Source: JAFLTL01 sp964389525 (GTDB lineage Bacteria > Bacteroidota > Bacteroidia > Bacteroidales > Muribaculaceae). From it: a stretch of 64,000 bases of DNA. Made by a program: the position numbers and the translations under genes. Positions 33,710 to 43,498 of this stretch are shown in pieces. Numbering within the stretch: the stretch's first letter is position 1; each line of letters opens with the position of its first letter. The notes beneath the pieces are model-generated. The model made no database searches, was not told where the DNA came from, and was given only the letters and a program-made list of their open reading frames with translations. Location: positions 1 to 64,000 of the forward strand of contig CAYMEX010000012.1 in NCBI GenBank assembly GCA_964389525.1. The letters are read 5' to 3'.

Positions 33710-34957
33710 TCAATTATTATTTAACTCCATTGTTTTTTCCACATCAAGTGCATCGGCAATGACCGATATAGGATTGAACACGGCTACGCCGCTCCCCTGC
33801 TCGATCTGCCACTTACATGTCTCGCAATCGGTTGCGACAAAATCGACACCTGAACGCACGATGGCATCAAACAACGGGCGGCCGATCTCCTGCGAAGCCC
33901 TGTAATTCTCTTTCTTGAAGCCATATGTCCCGGCCAAGCCGCAGCACTGCGAGGGCAACGATACCAGCTCAAGTCCCGGAACCATGCCAAGCAACGATGT
34001 CGAATAAATTGTCCAGCCGAGTTTTTCCATGTGACATGGAGCATGATACGCCACACGTTTTCTGTATTCGGGGCGGAAAGCAAGTCTCACACTTCCGCTC
34101 TCGACAAGCTGATACAGATATCGCGATGCAAGATTAATACTATCGACAACATCGGCATTATCAAGCCCGAGCAAACCGGGATATTCTTCACGCATTGTAA
34201 GAATACATGTCGAACTTGTGCCTACAACCTGCATGCCGGCGTCGACCGCACTTCTTATAGAGCTCAAATTGATGCCGGCATCGCGGCGTGCCGGCGCAAT
34301 CATACGGTTGACGATTTTGGCAACACCGCAGCATCGTTCTTTGTCGAGAAGACGCACACCGATGCCACAGGCATTCATGATCTTCAGGAAGTCGCGGCCA
34401 AGCTTAGGATAATTGTAGTTGACATAGCACCCGTGAAAATAGGTCACATGCCTCGAATACTTCTCCTGCGCGGCAGACGCTTCTTTTTTAAACCACTTCA
34501 CAAACGTCTGCGATGAATATGCGGGGAATGTGCGATGGTGGTCAATAGCCATTGTCACATCAAGAAGCTTTTTCACCACCGGTATACGTAGCGATGTATT
34601 GACTACAGGTGCCATACTGGTGGCCACCGTCCCCATGACATCGGTGCTCGCAAGCATTATATCGCGGAGTTTTACCGGGCTCTTGCTGTATTTAAGTCTC
34701 GCTCCCTGTATAATATCTCCAATCTTGACATTTGAAGGACATGCCACTTCACAACGCTTGCAGTTCAGACAATACTTCAGAGCCTCGTTGAAAAATTTTG
34801 CATTTTTTAGACGATAACGTTCTCCGTCAGGGCCAGCGAGTTTCGGACCCGGATAGACAGGATTCACAACCGTGACAGGGCAATATACCGTGCATATCGT
34901 ACACTTCTTGCACTGCTCGAAATTGTTTGTGCTTATGTTTGTATCCTGGTAAGCCAT
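33710..34957 (-). CDS. glpC: Anaerobic glycerol-3-phosphate dehydrogenase subunit C
   Basis: The 415-residue subunit carries two 4Fe-4S sites near the N-terminus (CKKCTICTVYCP and CLNCKRCEVACP). It also has two CCG domains with cysteine-rich ends: GCYVNYNYPKLG...CCGVAKI and CHMEKLG...CCGLAGTYG. It links the GlpAB dimer to the membrane quinone pool. The gene is six bases after glpB and is followed by glpT. Confidence 0.92.
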   Translation of the reverse strand: MAYQDTNISTNNFEQCKKCTICTVYCPVTVVNPVYPGPKLAGPDGERYRLKNAKFFNEALKYCLNCKRCEVACPSNVKIGDIIQGARLKYSKSPVKLRDIMLASTDVMGTVATSMAPVVNTSLRIPVVKKLLDVTMAIDHHRTFPAYSSQTFVKWFKKEASAAQEKYSRHVTYFHGCYVNYNYPKLGRDFLKIMNACGIGVRLLDKERCCGVAKIVNRMIAPARRDAGINLSSIRSAVDAGMQVVGTSSTCILTMREEYPGLLGLDNADVVDSINLASRYLYQLVESGSVRLAFRPEYRKRVAYHAPCHMEKLGWTIYSTSLLGMVPGLELVSLPSQCCGLAGTYGFKKENYRASQEIGRPLFDAIVRSGVDFVATDCETCKWQIEQGSGVAVFNPISVIADALDVEKTMELNNN

Positions 34958-34962
34958 GTCTG

Positions 34963-36207
34963 TTATCTGCTTTTAATTATCATATCGGAAACATGAAGAG
35001 CCGTGAGCAACGCCACACCTCCCCCACATCCAAGCACTATTGCATCGCATCCTCCAAGCACCGATCCGACACCATAAAGGTTTGAGACCGTCTTTTGTGA
35101 GCGTGAAAGTCGGAAGTTATCGTCGAAAGCCACACCGAAATCCATATAGGGCTGTGCAGCATAAAAATCCTCGCTGAACCACTCGGCACGCTTCGGCTTT
35201 GATACAACATCGAGCCCGAATACCGGCTCATACACATTGTCGGGAGTGGCCTTTATACCATGACTCAGAAATGACCCTGACGCAAGAATGAAGTTATCGG
35301 CCTCAAGACGGTCGTTGCCAAGATTTGACGTGGTGACATAACGCATACATCCGTCAGAAATTTCGCCGCCCGTCACGTTATCGCCCAGCAGATATACACC
35401 GCCGAGCGAGCGGAAACGGCTGCGTAAAGCAATCTGCGACCTCACTCCGGGAACCGAGGTCGGCATTGTCGGCACAAAATAGACCGGACGACCTACCGCT
35501 GCACGAAGATCATCGAGCGCGAGAGTGTCATTCATGCCGAATATGGCGGGAAGCAAGAAAGCCTCAACCGAGTCATCAGCCCTGTTAAGCGACTCAGCGA
35601 TGCAACCGACAGTCTCAGGTGTCATCACTCTCGCCATATTGGGCGCACGCATCTCGGTCGAGCTCTTACGCAATGCCTGAAGCTGTGGCGAAGATACTGT
35701 CATCGTCGTGCAGGCGGCTCCAGCTTTCTCAAGTCCAAGCGAAAGGAACTGAGGATAAAAATCCAGATACCCGCTTATATTCACTATTGCGACAGACTTG
35801 AACGGGAAACTGTCGGGCGAATCGAAAGAAAGACAGTCGTCGATCGACAGCCATGACGGTTTTATGATTCCAAATGGTGTCAGATGATATCTGTTGACAT
35901 TACCGCCACCATTAAACCTTAGTCCGCAATCACGGAGAAATGCGACTGCCTCGTCGGCCAATGACGGCATTCTATCTGCACCGATAACAGAATAGGGATG
36001 CGTCGGCGGCAACGCCGATAAAGCATCTAAAGGATGGCTCACGGTAGAGTTGCCGTCGAAACATAGCAGTTCAAGCGAGCCCGAGAAGAAATGTAATGTA
36101 CTCTGCCCGGAAGAGACGATCGCCACTTTCTGCCCGGCTTCAGCCAGCCGGATACCGGCGGTCAGTCCGGAAAGTCCTCCGCCTATTATTACAGTATCAA
36201 ATTTCAT
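34963..36207 (-). CDS. glpB: Anaerobic glycerol-3-phosphate dehydrogenase subunit B
   Basis: The 414-residue FAD-binding protein opens with MKFDTVIIGGGLSGLTAGIR, a Rossmann dinucleotide motif, and closes with GCGGGVALLTALHVSDM. It forms the catalytic dimer with GlpA that oxidises glycerol 3-phosphate to dihydroxyacetone phosphate under anaerobic conditions. It lies between glpA and glpC with gaps of 14 and 5 bases, so the three are co-transcribed. Confidence 0.9.
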   Translation of the reverse strand: MKFDTVIIGGGLSGLTAGIRLAEAGQKVAIVSSGQSTLHFFSGSLELLCFDGNSTVSHPLDALSALPPTHPYSVIGADRMPSLADEAVAFLRDCGLRFNGGGNVNRYHLTPFGIIKPSWLSIDDCLSFDSPDSFPFKSVAIVNISGYLDFYPQFLSLGLEKAGAACTTMTVSSPQLQALRKSSTEMRAPNMARVMTPETVGCIAESLNRADDSVEAFLLPAIFGMNDTLALDDLRAAVGRPVYFVPTMPTSVPGVRSQIALRSRFRSLGGVYLLGDNVTGGEISDGCMRYVTTSNLGNDRLEADNFILASGSFLSHGIKATPDNVYEPVFGLDVVSKPKRAEWFSEDFYAAQPYMDFGVAFDDNFRLSRSQKTVSNLYGVGSVLGGCDAIVLGCGGGVALLTALHVSDMIIKSR

Positions 36208-36221
36208 AGACAGTCCTCCGT

Positions 36222-37853
36222 TTATTTCTTTTCAACATAGCCGGAAAGTCCTCCGACCCCTTTTATAAGCCATGACATAAACTGTGCTTCCTCAAGAGTG
36301 TCACCCCAGGCTACAGGATTCATTCCCTTCCAGCGCTCACTGATGAAGGACTGCAGGTCGTCGAGCGATGCCTGCGCACATCTGTTGGCATTGGCAAGAA
36401 GCCCGGCTGCACGACATGCACAAAGACCACCCTGACAGGTGCCCATGCCCATGCGGGTGCGTCGCCGCAAATTGATGAGATTGTGTACATGCAGCTCGGA
36501 AATCGCATAATTGACTTCTCCTACCGACACCTGCTCGCACTCACACACCACGGCGTCATCATCGCCTACGCTGTCGATTATCTGCTTTCCGAGTGTGCCG
36601 TGACGATCCACCGCCGCGCGCTGCTCGGTACTGAGCTCTATAATATGAGACCGTGAACGGCGGGGGGCTTTTTCTTCTTTTTCCGATCCGGGAAGCGGAG
36701 TGTCGGCCGTAGTGCACATGGTCTTCACGCCAAGTTTCCGACATGCAAGATCTGTCGCCCATTCGCCCATCAGGCGGTATGTCATAAGCTTGCCGCCCGT
36801 GATGGTAATGAATCCGTCGAGTCCGTCGCGCTCTTTATGGTCAAGACAAACTATGCCGCGGCTGATCGATCGTCCCGACGGATCATTGTCGGCCGCGACA
36901 AGCGGGCGCACTCCGGCATAAGCCCTCAGAATGCGTGTCGTGGCAAGCGAAGGTGCGAGTTTTACTCCCTCGTTCATCAGTATATCGACTTCGGCAGCCG
37001 TCACAGTCATGTTGTCAACCTGATCAAACCCGACACGGTCGGAGGTCGTGCCGATAAGACATATGGTGTCGCCGGGTACAAGTATGTCGGCATTGGCCGG
37101 CTTGCGACAGCGGTTTATGACCATGTTATTGACGCGGTGTCCGAATATGAGAAGGGCTCCCTTTGCAGGAAACATGTTGACAGTCACGCCTGCCATCTGT
37201 GCGATTTTCTGCCCCCATATGCCGGCGGCATTGATAGTCAGAGCCGAATAGTACTCCGACACATTTCCGGTCCTGTGATCGCGCACTTTAACACCTGTGA
37301 TCTCTGTTCCGGAAGATATCAGTTCTATGACCTCTGAATATGTTATGATATCGGCACCGTGACGACGTGCATCGACAATATTTGCCGTAGTGAGCCTGAA
37401 AGGATCAACCGCTCCGTCGGGAACTCTTACCGCCCCGATAATCGACGGATTGACCGACGGTTCAAGGCGTCGCGCCTCGGCAGGATCAATCACCTCGGCC
37501 TGAATGCCGGCTTTTATACACGCATCGACAAAAGTCGACTGATAGCCGAGGTCATCGTCGGGTAGAGTGACAAACAGGCCTCCTGTATCCTCCACACAAT
37601 GACTTGCGATGCGGCGAAGGATCATGTTTTCTGAAATACACTCCGAAGCCGACTCGCCGTCGGTAACAGCATATCGCGCCCCACTGTGAAGAAGTCCGTG
37701 ATTTCTTCCAGTAGCACCGGCTGTAAAATCAAATCTCTCAACAAGCAATGTCTTGAGACCACGCATCGCACAATCACGGGCCGTGCCGGCGCCTGTGGCA
37801 CCGCCGCCGATGACAATCACATCATACTGTCTTTTTACTCCAGTCATATTCAT
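36222..37853 (-). CDS. glpA: Anaerobic glycerol-3-phosphate dehydrogenase subunit A
   Basis: The 543-residue protein starts with VIVIGGGATGAGTARDCA (FAD site). The substrate domain has KTLLVERFDFTAGATGRN and RNHGLLHSGARYAVTD, typical of GlpA/GlpD. The C-terminal third is a BFD-like [2Fe-2S] domain with VVCECEQVS and GTCQGGLCACRAAG, which is the extension that marks GlpA. The ATG at 37853 or the next one at 37847 could be used. It is the first gene of the operon, divergent from the DeoR-type regulator. Confidence 0.92.
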   Translation of the reverse strand: MNMTGVKRQYDVIVIGGGATGAGTARDCAMRGLKTLLVERFDFTAGATGRNHGLLHSGARYAVTDGESASECISENMILRRIASHCVEDTGGLFVTLPDDDLGYQSTFVDACIKAGIQAEVIDPAEARRLEPSVNPSIIGAVRVPDGAVDPFRLTTANIVDARRHGADIITYSEVIELISSGTEITGVKVRDHRTGNVSEYYSALTINAAGIWGQKIAQMAGVTVNMFPAKGALLIFGHRVNNMVINRCRKPANADILVPGDTICLIGTTSDRVGFDQVDNMTVTAAEVDILMNEGVKLAPSLATTRILRAYAGVRPLVAADNDPSGRSISRGIVCLDHKERDGLDGFITITGGKLMTYRLMGEWATDLACRKLGVKTMCTTADTPLPGSEKEEKAPRRSRSHIIELSTEQRAAVDRHGTLGKQIIDSVGDDDAVVCECEQVSVGEVNYAISELHVHNLINLRRRTRMGMGTCQGGLCACRAAGLLANANRCAQASLDDLQSFISERWKGMNPVAWGDTLEEAQFMSWLIKGVGGLSGYVEKK

Positions 37854-37957
37854 GCCTCAACCGTTACATTTTCCTAATGCCATATCAAAAAGAAACCAAA
37901 GTGCACCAAGCAGACTGCAATGATTTCGTTTCAACACCTACATCTTTCGTTTGAGCG

Positions 37958-37965
37958 CAAAAATA
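37958..37965 (-). promoter_or_regulatory. -7 box of the glp operon
   Basis: The minus strand reads TATTTTTG, a match to TAnnTTTG, about 105 bases before glpA. Two related words, TTTCGTTTCA (37924-37933) and TTTCGTTTGA (37945-37954), lie between the box and glpA and could be operator half-sites for the DeoR-type regulator (inference). Confidence 0.5.
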
Positions 37966-38069
37966 TAACACTATTTTATATTTTCAAAACATCTGATAAC
38001 AAAAAAAGTCCTTCATTGAAATATTATCCAGAAAAAAACGTACATACATGTTAATTATCTACAAATCTT

Positions 38070-38079
38070 TATATCTTTG
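38070..38079 (+). promoter_or_regulatory. -7 box of the DeoR-type regulator gene
   Basis: TATATCTTTG contains TATCTTTG, matching TAnnTTTG, about 40 bases before the ATG at 38120. It makes the earlier in-frame ATG at 38048 unlikely as start. Confidence 0.6.
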
Positions 38080-38119
38080 CGTATATAGTCTTCAGTACAA
38101 AAGCCAAATCATCACAACC

Positions 38120-38908
38120 ATGACAAAAGAAGAGCGCCATGAGCTGATAATGGAAACACTGATGCGCCATGAGCTCATTCAGGTTTCTGACCTTGCATCT
38201 CTGCTCGATGTTTCAACCGTAACGATACGAAAGGATCTAACAGAGCTCGAGAAGGCCAACAAACTCTACCGCAGTCACGGCAAAGCCATTCTGATTAATC
38301 CTTATATCAGCAACAGGCCTCTCAACGAGAAGGAGAAACTTGCTACTGAAGAGAAGAAACTCATCGGAAAAGCAGCCGCATCGATGATATCGAAAGACGA
38401 TTCGATCATCATAGCCTCGGGCACGACCATGCTCGCGCTCGCCCGTGCTATCCAGCCGGTCAACCGTCTCACAGTTATCTCAGCCTCACTTCAGGTCTCG
38501 GATATACTCGCCAACAACGACTCTATCGACATCATACAACTTGGCGGATCACTGCGCGAAAGCAGCCGTTCGGTTGTCGGAAAATATGCAGAACAGCCAC
38601 TTGACGAGTTCTCATGCAGCAAACTTTTTCTCGGTGTCGACGGCATCGATCTTGATTTCGGCATAACCACTACCGACATACGCGAGGCATCGCTCAACAG
38701 AGCAATGATGCGCACGGCACAGAAAACGATCGTGCTTGCCGACTCGTCGAAATTCCGCCGCCGCGGTTTCAGCAAGATCGCCAATATGGATGAAATAGAC
38801 CAGATCATCACCGACTCGAATATTACTGAAAAAATCGCCCTCCGCATCAAGGAGCTCGGCATAGAGCTTACAATTGTACAGCTCCCCGAAAGCAACATAT
38901 CACACTGA
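38120..38908 (+). CDS. glpR: DeoR-family regulator, probable GlpR
   Basis: From the ATG at 38120 (MTKEERHELIMETLM) the protein has 262 residues. The DeoR helix-turn-helix is LIQVSDLASLLDVSTVTIRK, followed by DLTELEKANKLYRSHGKAI. The C-terminal DeoR ligand domain has IIASGTTMLALARA and GVDGIDLDFGIT. DeoR-type regulators respond to sugar phosphates. The divergent arrangement with the glp operon points to glycerol 3-phosphate as ligand and to glp as target. The gene ends 19 bases before the fucosidase start, so it may also be cotranscribed with it. Confidence 0.8.
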   Translation: MTKEERHELIMETLMRHELIQVSDLASLLDVSTVTIRKDLTELEKANKLYRSHGKAILINPYISNRPLNEKEKLATEEKKLIGKAAASMISKDDSIIIASGTTMLALARAIQPVNRLTVISASLQVSDILANNDSIDIIQLGGSLRESSRSVVGKYAEQPLDEFSCSKLFLGVDGIDLDFGITTTDIREASLNRAMMRTAQKTIVLADSSKFRRRGFSKIANMDEIDQIITDSNITEKIALRIKELGIELTIVQLPESNISH

Positions 38909-38927
38909 TAATACCACAAGACACATA

Positions 38928-41042
38928 ATGAGGATCTTCCACGCATTGGCTGCAATGGCAGTCGCATCGGCCGCAATGGCCCAGACTGACACGACAGCTT
39001 ATCGCAACTCCATTGCAATCAATCAAGACATGTCGCGCAGCGAACTCATTTCGGCTGCCGCACATGTGGTGCCAACCGCCAATCAGCTTGAAGCACTTAA
39101 CGACGGCTTCATAGGGTTCTTTCATTTCGGTCCAAACACATTCACGAGCCGCGAATGGGGAACCGGATTTGAGGATCCGAAAGTATTTTGCCCGGAAAAA
39201 CTCGATACAGACCAGTGGGTGAAGGCAATGAAGGATGCCGGGATGAAAAAAGTGATCCTGACAGCCAAACATCACGACGGTTTTGTGTTGTGGAACAGCC
39301 GTTATACCCGTCACGGAGTGATGAGCAGTCCATGGCGAGACGGCAAAGGCGACATTATGCGCGAGCTCTCGCAATCCTGTAAGAAATACGGGATGAAACT
39401 GGGAATATATCTTTCGCCGGCCGACCTGTATCAGATCGAAAGCCCCGACGGACTATACGGTAATCTGAGTCCGAAAACCAGGCGCGTTATACCGCGACAG
39501 GTCGAGGGAAGGCCGTTTGAGTCGAATGTCACCTTTGAGTTTGACGGCATCGACGACTACAACGAGTATTTTCTCAACCAGCTTTATGAGCTGCTGACCG
39601 AGTACGGCCCGATCGACGAAGTGTGGCTCGACGGCGCACACCCCAAACGCAAAGGCGGCCAGACCTACAATTATCCGGCATGGCGAACGCTGGTGCGCAC
39701 ACTCGCTCCAAATGCAGTGATATTCGGCCGTGAGGATCTTCGCTGGGTCGGAAACGAGGGAGGACACACCCGATATGCCGAACGCAACGTCATAGGTTAC
39801 GAACACAACCCTGACACCATAACGGTTTTCCCCGACATGACAGATCCCGATCTAAGCAGTCTCGACGTTCTGAGAAAAGCCAATTATCTGCATTACCAGC
39901 CGACCGAGATCGACACGTCGATACGCGACGGGTGGTTTTACCGAAACGAAAACGAGCAGAAGACAAGATCGGCCGACGACGTGTTCGACATATATGAGCG
40001 TGGCGTCGGCGGCAACGGCGTGGTTCTGCTCAATGTTCCGCCAAACCGCGACGGACTGCTGCCCGAGCGCGACGTGGAAGTGCTCGCCGAGACCGGCCGC
40101 CGCATACGCGACACATACGACACCGATCTGCTGAAAGGCGCGACAATAGCCAAAGAGCTTGCCGACAAAGATATCAGCACATATGTCGACGCATCGACGC
40201 CAATTGAGATAAAACTGCCAAAGGCTGTAACGATAAACCGCCTCATGGTGCAGGAGCCCGTGGGCCAGAGAAGCGAACGCATCGACAGCATCGCACTCGA
40301 CGCATGGATCGACGGAGCATGGAAGGAGGTATCGGCTGCACCGAACGTCGGATTCAAACGTATATTGCAGTTTGCCGACGTCACGACCGACCGGCTGCGC
40401 CTGAGAGTCGAGGACTCACGCCTCACTCCATATATCGCCGGCGTTTCGGCACATTACTACAAGGCTCACGCTCCACAGCTCGACGCATCACGCAAAGAGG
40501 ACGGGAAAGTGCAGATACGTCACTCAAACGACGGTTTCGGATGGCATCGCGGTTACTCGGCAATATCACTTCCGCAGGGAACCGAGATACACTATACGAC
40601 CGACGGCTCTGACGCTACAGCCGACTCGCCGATCTACACAGAGCCGATCGAACTCGACAACAACATGCTCAAGGCTGTCGCAGTACTCAACGGCGAGACC
40701 GGCCCGATGCTTGAAAAACAGTTCGGCTACAACAAAGCCAACTGGACATCAGAGACACTCCCCGATCACAAGATGATCATACACGCCGACAAAAGTGTGA
40801 CCATAAAAGGTCTGATCTATTCGCCACAACGATGGAAGCATGAGAATGCCATATCGAAAGGCAAGATCGAAGTCAGCGACGACGGCAAGAAATGGATCAA
40901 TGCAGGCAGCTGGGAGTTCGGCAATCTCGTAAATGACCCGAGTGCAAGAAAATATCTTCTCGAAAAGCCTGTAAAGGGACAATACATCAGAATCACGACA
41001 GAGAACGAGAGCGATATACCTCAGCAGTTCGATCTGTTCTGA
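38928..41042 (+). CDS. GH29 alpha-L-fucosidase with C-terminal accessory domains
   Basis: From ATG 38928 the protein has 704 residues; MRIFHALAAMAVASAAMA is a signal peptide. The GH29 barrel shows ILTAKHHDGFVLWNSRYTRH and the nucleophile Asp in GPIDEVWLDGAHPK. After the barrel come a galactose-binding-like region (about 440-520), a chitobiase-C-like fold with PQGTEIHYTTDGSDATADSP, and a second F5/8-like domain at the end. It should remove alpha-linked fucose from host mucin glycans or plant xyloglucan; fucose linkage cannot be told. It follows the regulator gene closely. Confidence 0.88.
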   Translation: MRIFHALAAMAVASAAMAQTDTTAYRNSIAINQDMSRSELISAAAHVVPTANQLEALNDGFIGFFHFGPNTFTSREWGTGFEDPKVFCPEKLDTDQWVKAMKDAGMKKVILTAKHHDGFVLWNSRYTRHGVMSSPWRDGKGDIMRELSQSCKKYGMKLGIYLSPADLYQIESPDGLYGNLSPKTRRVIPRQVEGRPFESNVTFEFDGIDDYNEYFLNQLYELLTEYGPIDEVWLDGAHPKRKGGQTYNYPAWRTLVRTLAPNAVIFGREDLRWVGNEGGHTRYAERNVIGYEHNPDTITVFPDMTDPDLSSLDVLRKANYLHYQPTEIDTSIRDGWFYRNENEQKTRSADDVFDIYERGVGGNGVVLLNVPPNRDGLLPERDVEVLAETGRRIRDTYDTDLLKGATIAKELADKDISTYVDASTPIEIKLPKAVTINRLMVQEPVGQRSERIDSIALDAWIDGAWKEVSAAPNVGFKRILQFADVTTDRLRLRVEDSRLTPYIAGVSAHYYKAHAPQLDASRKEDGKVQIRHSNDGFGWHRGYSAISLPQGTEIHYTTDGSDATADSPIYTEPIELDNNMLKAVAVLNGETGPMLEKQFGYNKANWTSETLPDHKMIIHADKSVTIKGLIYSPQRWKHENAISKGKIEVSDDGKKWINAGSWEFGNLVNDPSARKYLLEKPVKGQYIRITTENESDIPQQFDLF

Positions 41043-41063
41043 CAAAAACAACACTAACATGAA

Positions 41064-41098
41064 AGTGTGTCATGGCATAACATGGCACACTTTTTTTG
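41064..41098 (+). terminator. Terminator of the fucosidase gene
   Basis: AGTGTGTCATG and CATGGCACACT pair with one mismatch around GCATAA and run into TTTTTTT (41091-41097). Confidence 0.75.
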
Positions 41099-41145
41099 TT
41101 GCCCGATGATACAATAAAATTGCTGGCCGCGCCGTTGGGTTATAT

Positions 41146-42021
41146 ATGGCAGGTCGTCGAAGACATATCGTCGGTATCATGATACTGATGTCGTGCTGTG
41201 TGTGGCAGATGAACGCTCAGAATGAGAACGTGCTGTCGCATTATTTCTCCATCGCGACACACTACAACCCAGCAGCCGCCGGCACAACCGGGTTTCTGAA
41301 CATTACGGGCGCAGGACAGACACAACGCCAGTCTGACGTCAGATTAAGACAGGCGCACATCGAAGCCGACATGCCTGTTGCCATCGGTGACACCCGCAAC
41401 CTCGGAGCAGGCATCATAGCGAATTATGCCGGAGCAGGAAGCCACAAGAGCCTGAATGTATCGCTTCCCGTATCATGGAAACTAAAGGCCGGAAGCGGAC
41501 ATATAGCACTTGGTATCGCTCCGGGCGTTAATGACAGCAAGGGCGATCCAGACACTGACAATAAGCGACATAAAACACGATTTGATTTCGCGACGGGCTT
41601 ATGGTATAATTCCAATATAATCAGAGCGGGCATATCGGCTACCCACATCGGAAGAAAGCAGAGCGACACATGCAGCGGAACGACGTATTATGTCATGGCC
41701 GCAGGCAATATCGCACTAAAAGATGCGTTTTTGAATATAGAGCCATCTCTCATAGCGGCGCATGCGGCTGGAGAATATGGCGGACAGGCTACATTGAGAG
41801 CGATATGGCGCAACCGCCTGTGGGCCGGAGCCGGATACAGGCTGCATGAGAGCGCAGTGGCTATGTTCGGTCTCGACATAAAGGGGTTCAGGCTCGGCTA
41901 CAGCTATATATGGCCGTCGAAATCACATAAATGCGGCCACGAGGTCACAGCCGGATACAGCATCAGACTTGACACGTCGAAGAAGAACCACTACCGCCAC
42001 AAGAGCGTAAGGATCATGTAA
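41146..42021 (+). CDS. PorP/SprF-family type IX secretion outer-membrane protein
   Basis: The 291-residue protein has a signal peptide (IMILMSCCVWQMNAQ). The start of the mature part, SIATHYNPAAAGTTGFLNIT, holds the HYNPAxAG motif of PorP/SprF. The remainder is beta-rich, predicted to form an outer-membrane barrel. In gliding and non-gliding Bacteroidota, PorP links the secretion machine to the outer membrane. It is the first gene of the cluster with gldK, gldL, gldM and gldN. Confidence 0.88.
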   Translation: MAGRRRHIVGIMILMSCCVWQMNAQNENVLSHYFSIATHYNPAAAGTTGFLNITGAGQTQRQSDVRLRQAHIEADMPVAIGDTRNLGAGIIANYAGAGSHKSLNVSLPVSWKLKAGSGHIALGIAPGVNDSKGDPDTDNKRHKTRFDFATGLWYNSNIIRAGISATHIGRKQSDTCSGTTYYVMAAGNIALKDAFLNIEPSLIAAHAAGEYGGQATLRAIWRNRLWAGAGYRLHESAVAMFGLDIKGFRLGYSYIWPSKSHKCGHEVTAGYSIRLDTSKKNHYRHKSVRIM

Positions 42022-42036
42022 AAACAGGAGGAAACG

Positions 42037-43494
42037 ATGAAAAAAATATCAAAATATATCACTGCCCTACTGGCCGGAGCCTCGGCATGGAGCTGCTCGG
42101 TCGGCAGCAGCAGCCTCAACAGCGGCGAAGTCACCGGCGTAGGCAGCGCGACGTGGGCAGAGCCCGCACCATACGGCATGGTGCTCATCGACCGCGGCTC
42201 AATCGCCATGGGTCCGGCCGAACATGACTCGATATGGAACGTCGGCGGAAATCCGCGCGGCGTCTCTGTCGATGCGTTCTGGATGGATGAGACAGAAGTC
42301 ACCAACGCCAAATACAAGCAGTTTGTGTTCTGGGTAAGAGACTCGATAATCAGAGAGCGTCTTGCCGATCCGGCATATGCTGGTATCGACGAATATAAGA
42401 TCGAGGAAGACAGAGACGGCAACCTTATCACTCCGCGTCTCAACTGGGATAAGCCGATACCGTGGCGCAACCCAAGCGAGGATGAGGCACGCGCGATAGA
42501 AAGCCTGTACAGGGTGAATCCGCTCACCGGCATAAGGGAGCTCGATGGCACCCAGCTCAACTACCGGTACGAGACCTACAACATGACCGAGGCCGTGAAG
42601 CGCAAAAACCGCGCTGACGCCCGACGCCGCGTCTACAACACCGACCTGCCCGTGCCGACAGAGACCCCGGTCATATCAAAAGACACCGCCTACATCGATG
42701 ACAGCGGCGAGATCGTAAGAACCGTCATCACCCGCGGACTCACCGGCGAATATGATTTCGTGAACACATACATCGTCAATGTCTATCCCGACACGACGAC
42801 CTGGGTAAATGACTTCGACAACTCGTACAACGAGCCGTATGTGAGGATGTATTTCTCTAACGGCGGATACAACGATTACCCGGTAGTGGGCGTGAGCTGG
42901 GAACAGGCCAACGCATTCTGCGCATGGCGCACCGACATGCTGCGCCGTTCGCTCGGACGTCAGGGAGTCTATATCGAGCCATACCGGCTGCCGACCGAGG
43001 CCGAGTGGGAATATGCCGCCCGGGCAGGCATAAACGAAAACCGTTATCCCTGGGACGGCGACAACGCTCTGAGCGATGACCGCGGATGCTTCTACGCCAA
43101 TTTCAAGCCCAACGACGGCAACTACACCAAAGACGGGCATCTGATCACATCGAAAGTCGGCACTTACGGTGCAAATGACTACGGCCTGTATGACATGGCG
43201 GGCAACGTGAGCGAATGGACATCGACCGCATTCACCGAGTCGATAGACAACATGACGTCGGACGTGAACCCGGAATACAGATACGCAGCGGCCCCCGACG
43301 ACCCCTACAAGCTGAAACGCAAGATTGTGCGCGGCGGATCATGGAAAGATGTCGCACACAATATACGCAGCGACATACGCATGTGGGAATATGAGAACGA
43401 GCAACGCAGTTTCATAGGATTCAGATGCGTGAGGACACAGATAGGGTTTGCACGCGGACAAAAGAACAACGGCGGCAAGCGTCGAAGCAGATAA
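42037..43494 (+). CDS. gldK: T9SS lipoprotein GldK/PorK
   Basis: The 485-residue lipoprotein (LLAGASAWSC lipobox) has a formylglycine-generating-enzyme-like (SUMF1) fold: MVLIDRGSIAMGPAEHD, FWMDETEVTNAKYKQF, VGVSWEQANAFCAWR, RLPTEAEWEYAARAG, GLYDMAGNVSEWTSTAF, GGSWKDVAHNIR. It forms the ring with GldN on the periplasmic side of the outer membrane. It is in order with gldL, gldM and gldN. Confidence 0.92.
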   Translation: MKKISKYITALLAGASAWSCSVGSSSLNSGEVTGVGSATWAEPAPYGMVLIDRGSIAMGPAEHDSIWNVGGNPRGVSVDAFWMDETEVTNAKYKQFVFWVRDSIIRERLADPAYAGIDEYKIEEDRDGNLITPRLNWDKPIPWRNPSEDEARAIESLYRVNPLTGIRELDGTQLNYRYETYNMTEAVKRKNRADARRRVYNTDLPVPTETPVISKDTAYIDDSGEIVRTVITRGLTGEYDFVNTYIVNVYPDTTTWVNDFDNSYNEPYVRMYFSNGGYNDYPVVGVSWEQANAFCAWRTDMLRRSLGRQGVYIEPYRLPTEAEWEYAARAGINENRYPWDGDNALSDDRGCFYANFKPNDGNYTKDGHLITSKVGTYGANDYGLYDMAGNVSEWTSTAFTESIDNMTSDVNPEYRYAAAPDDPYKLKRKIVRGGSWKDVAHNIRSDIRMWEYENEQRSFIGFRCVRTQIGFARGQKNNGGKRRSR

Positions 43495-43498
43495 CAGT

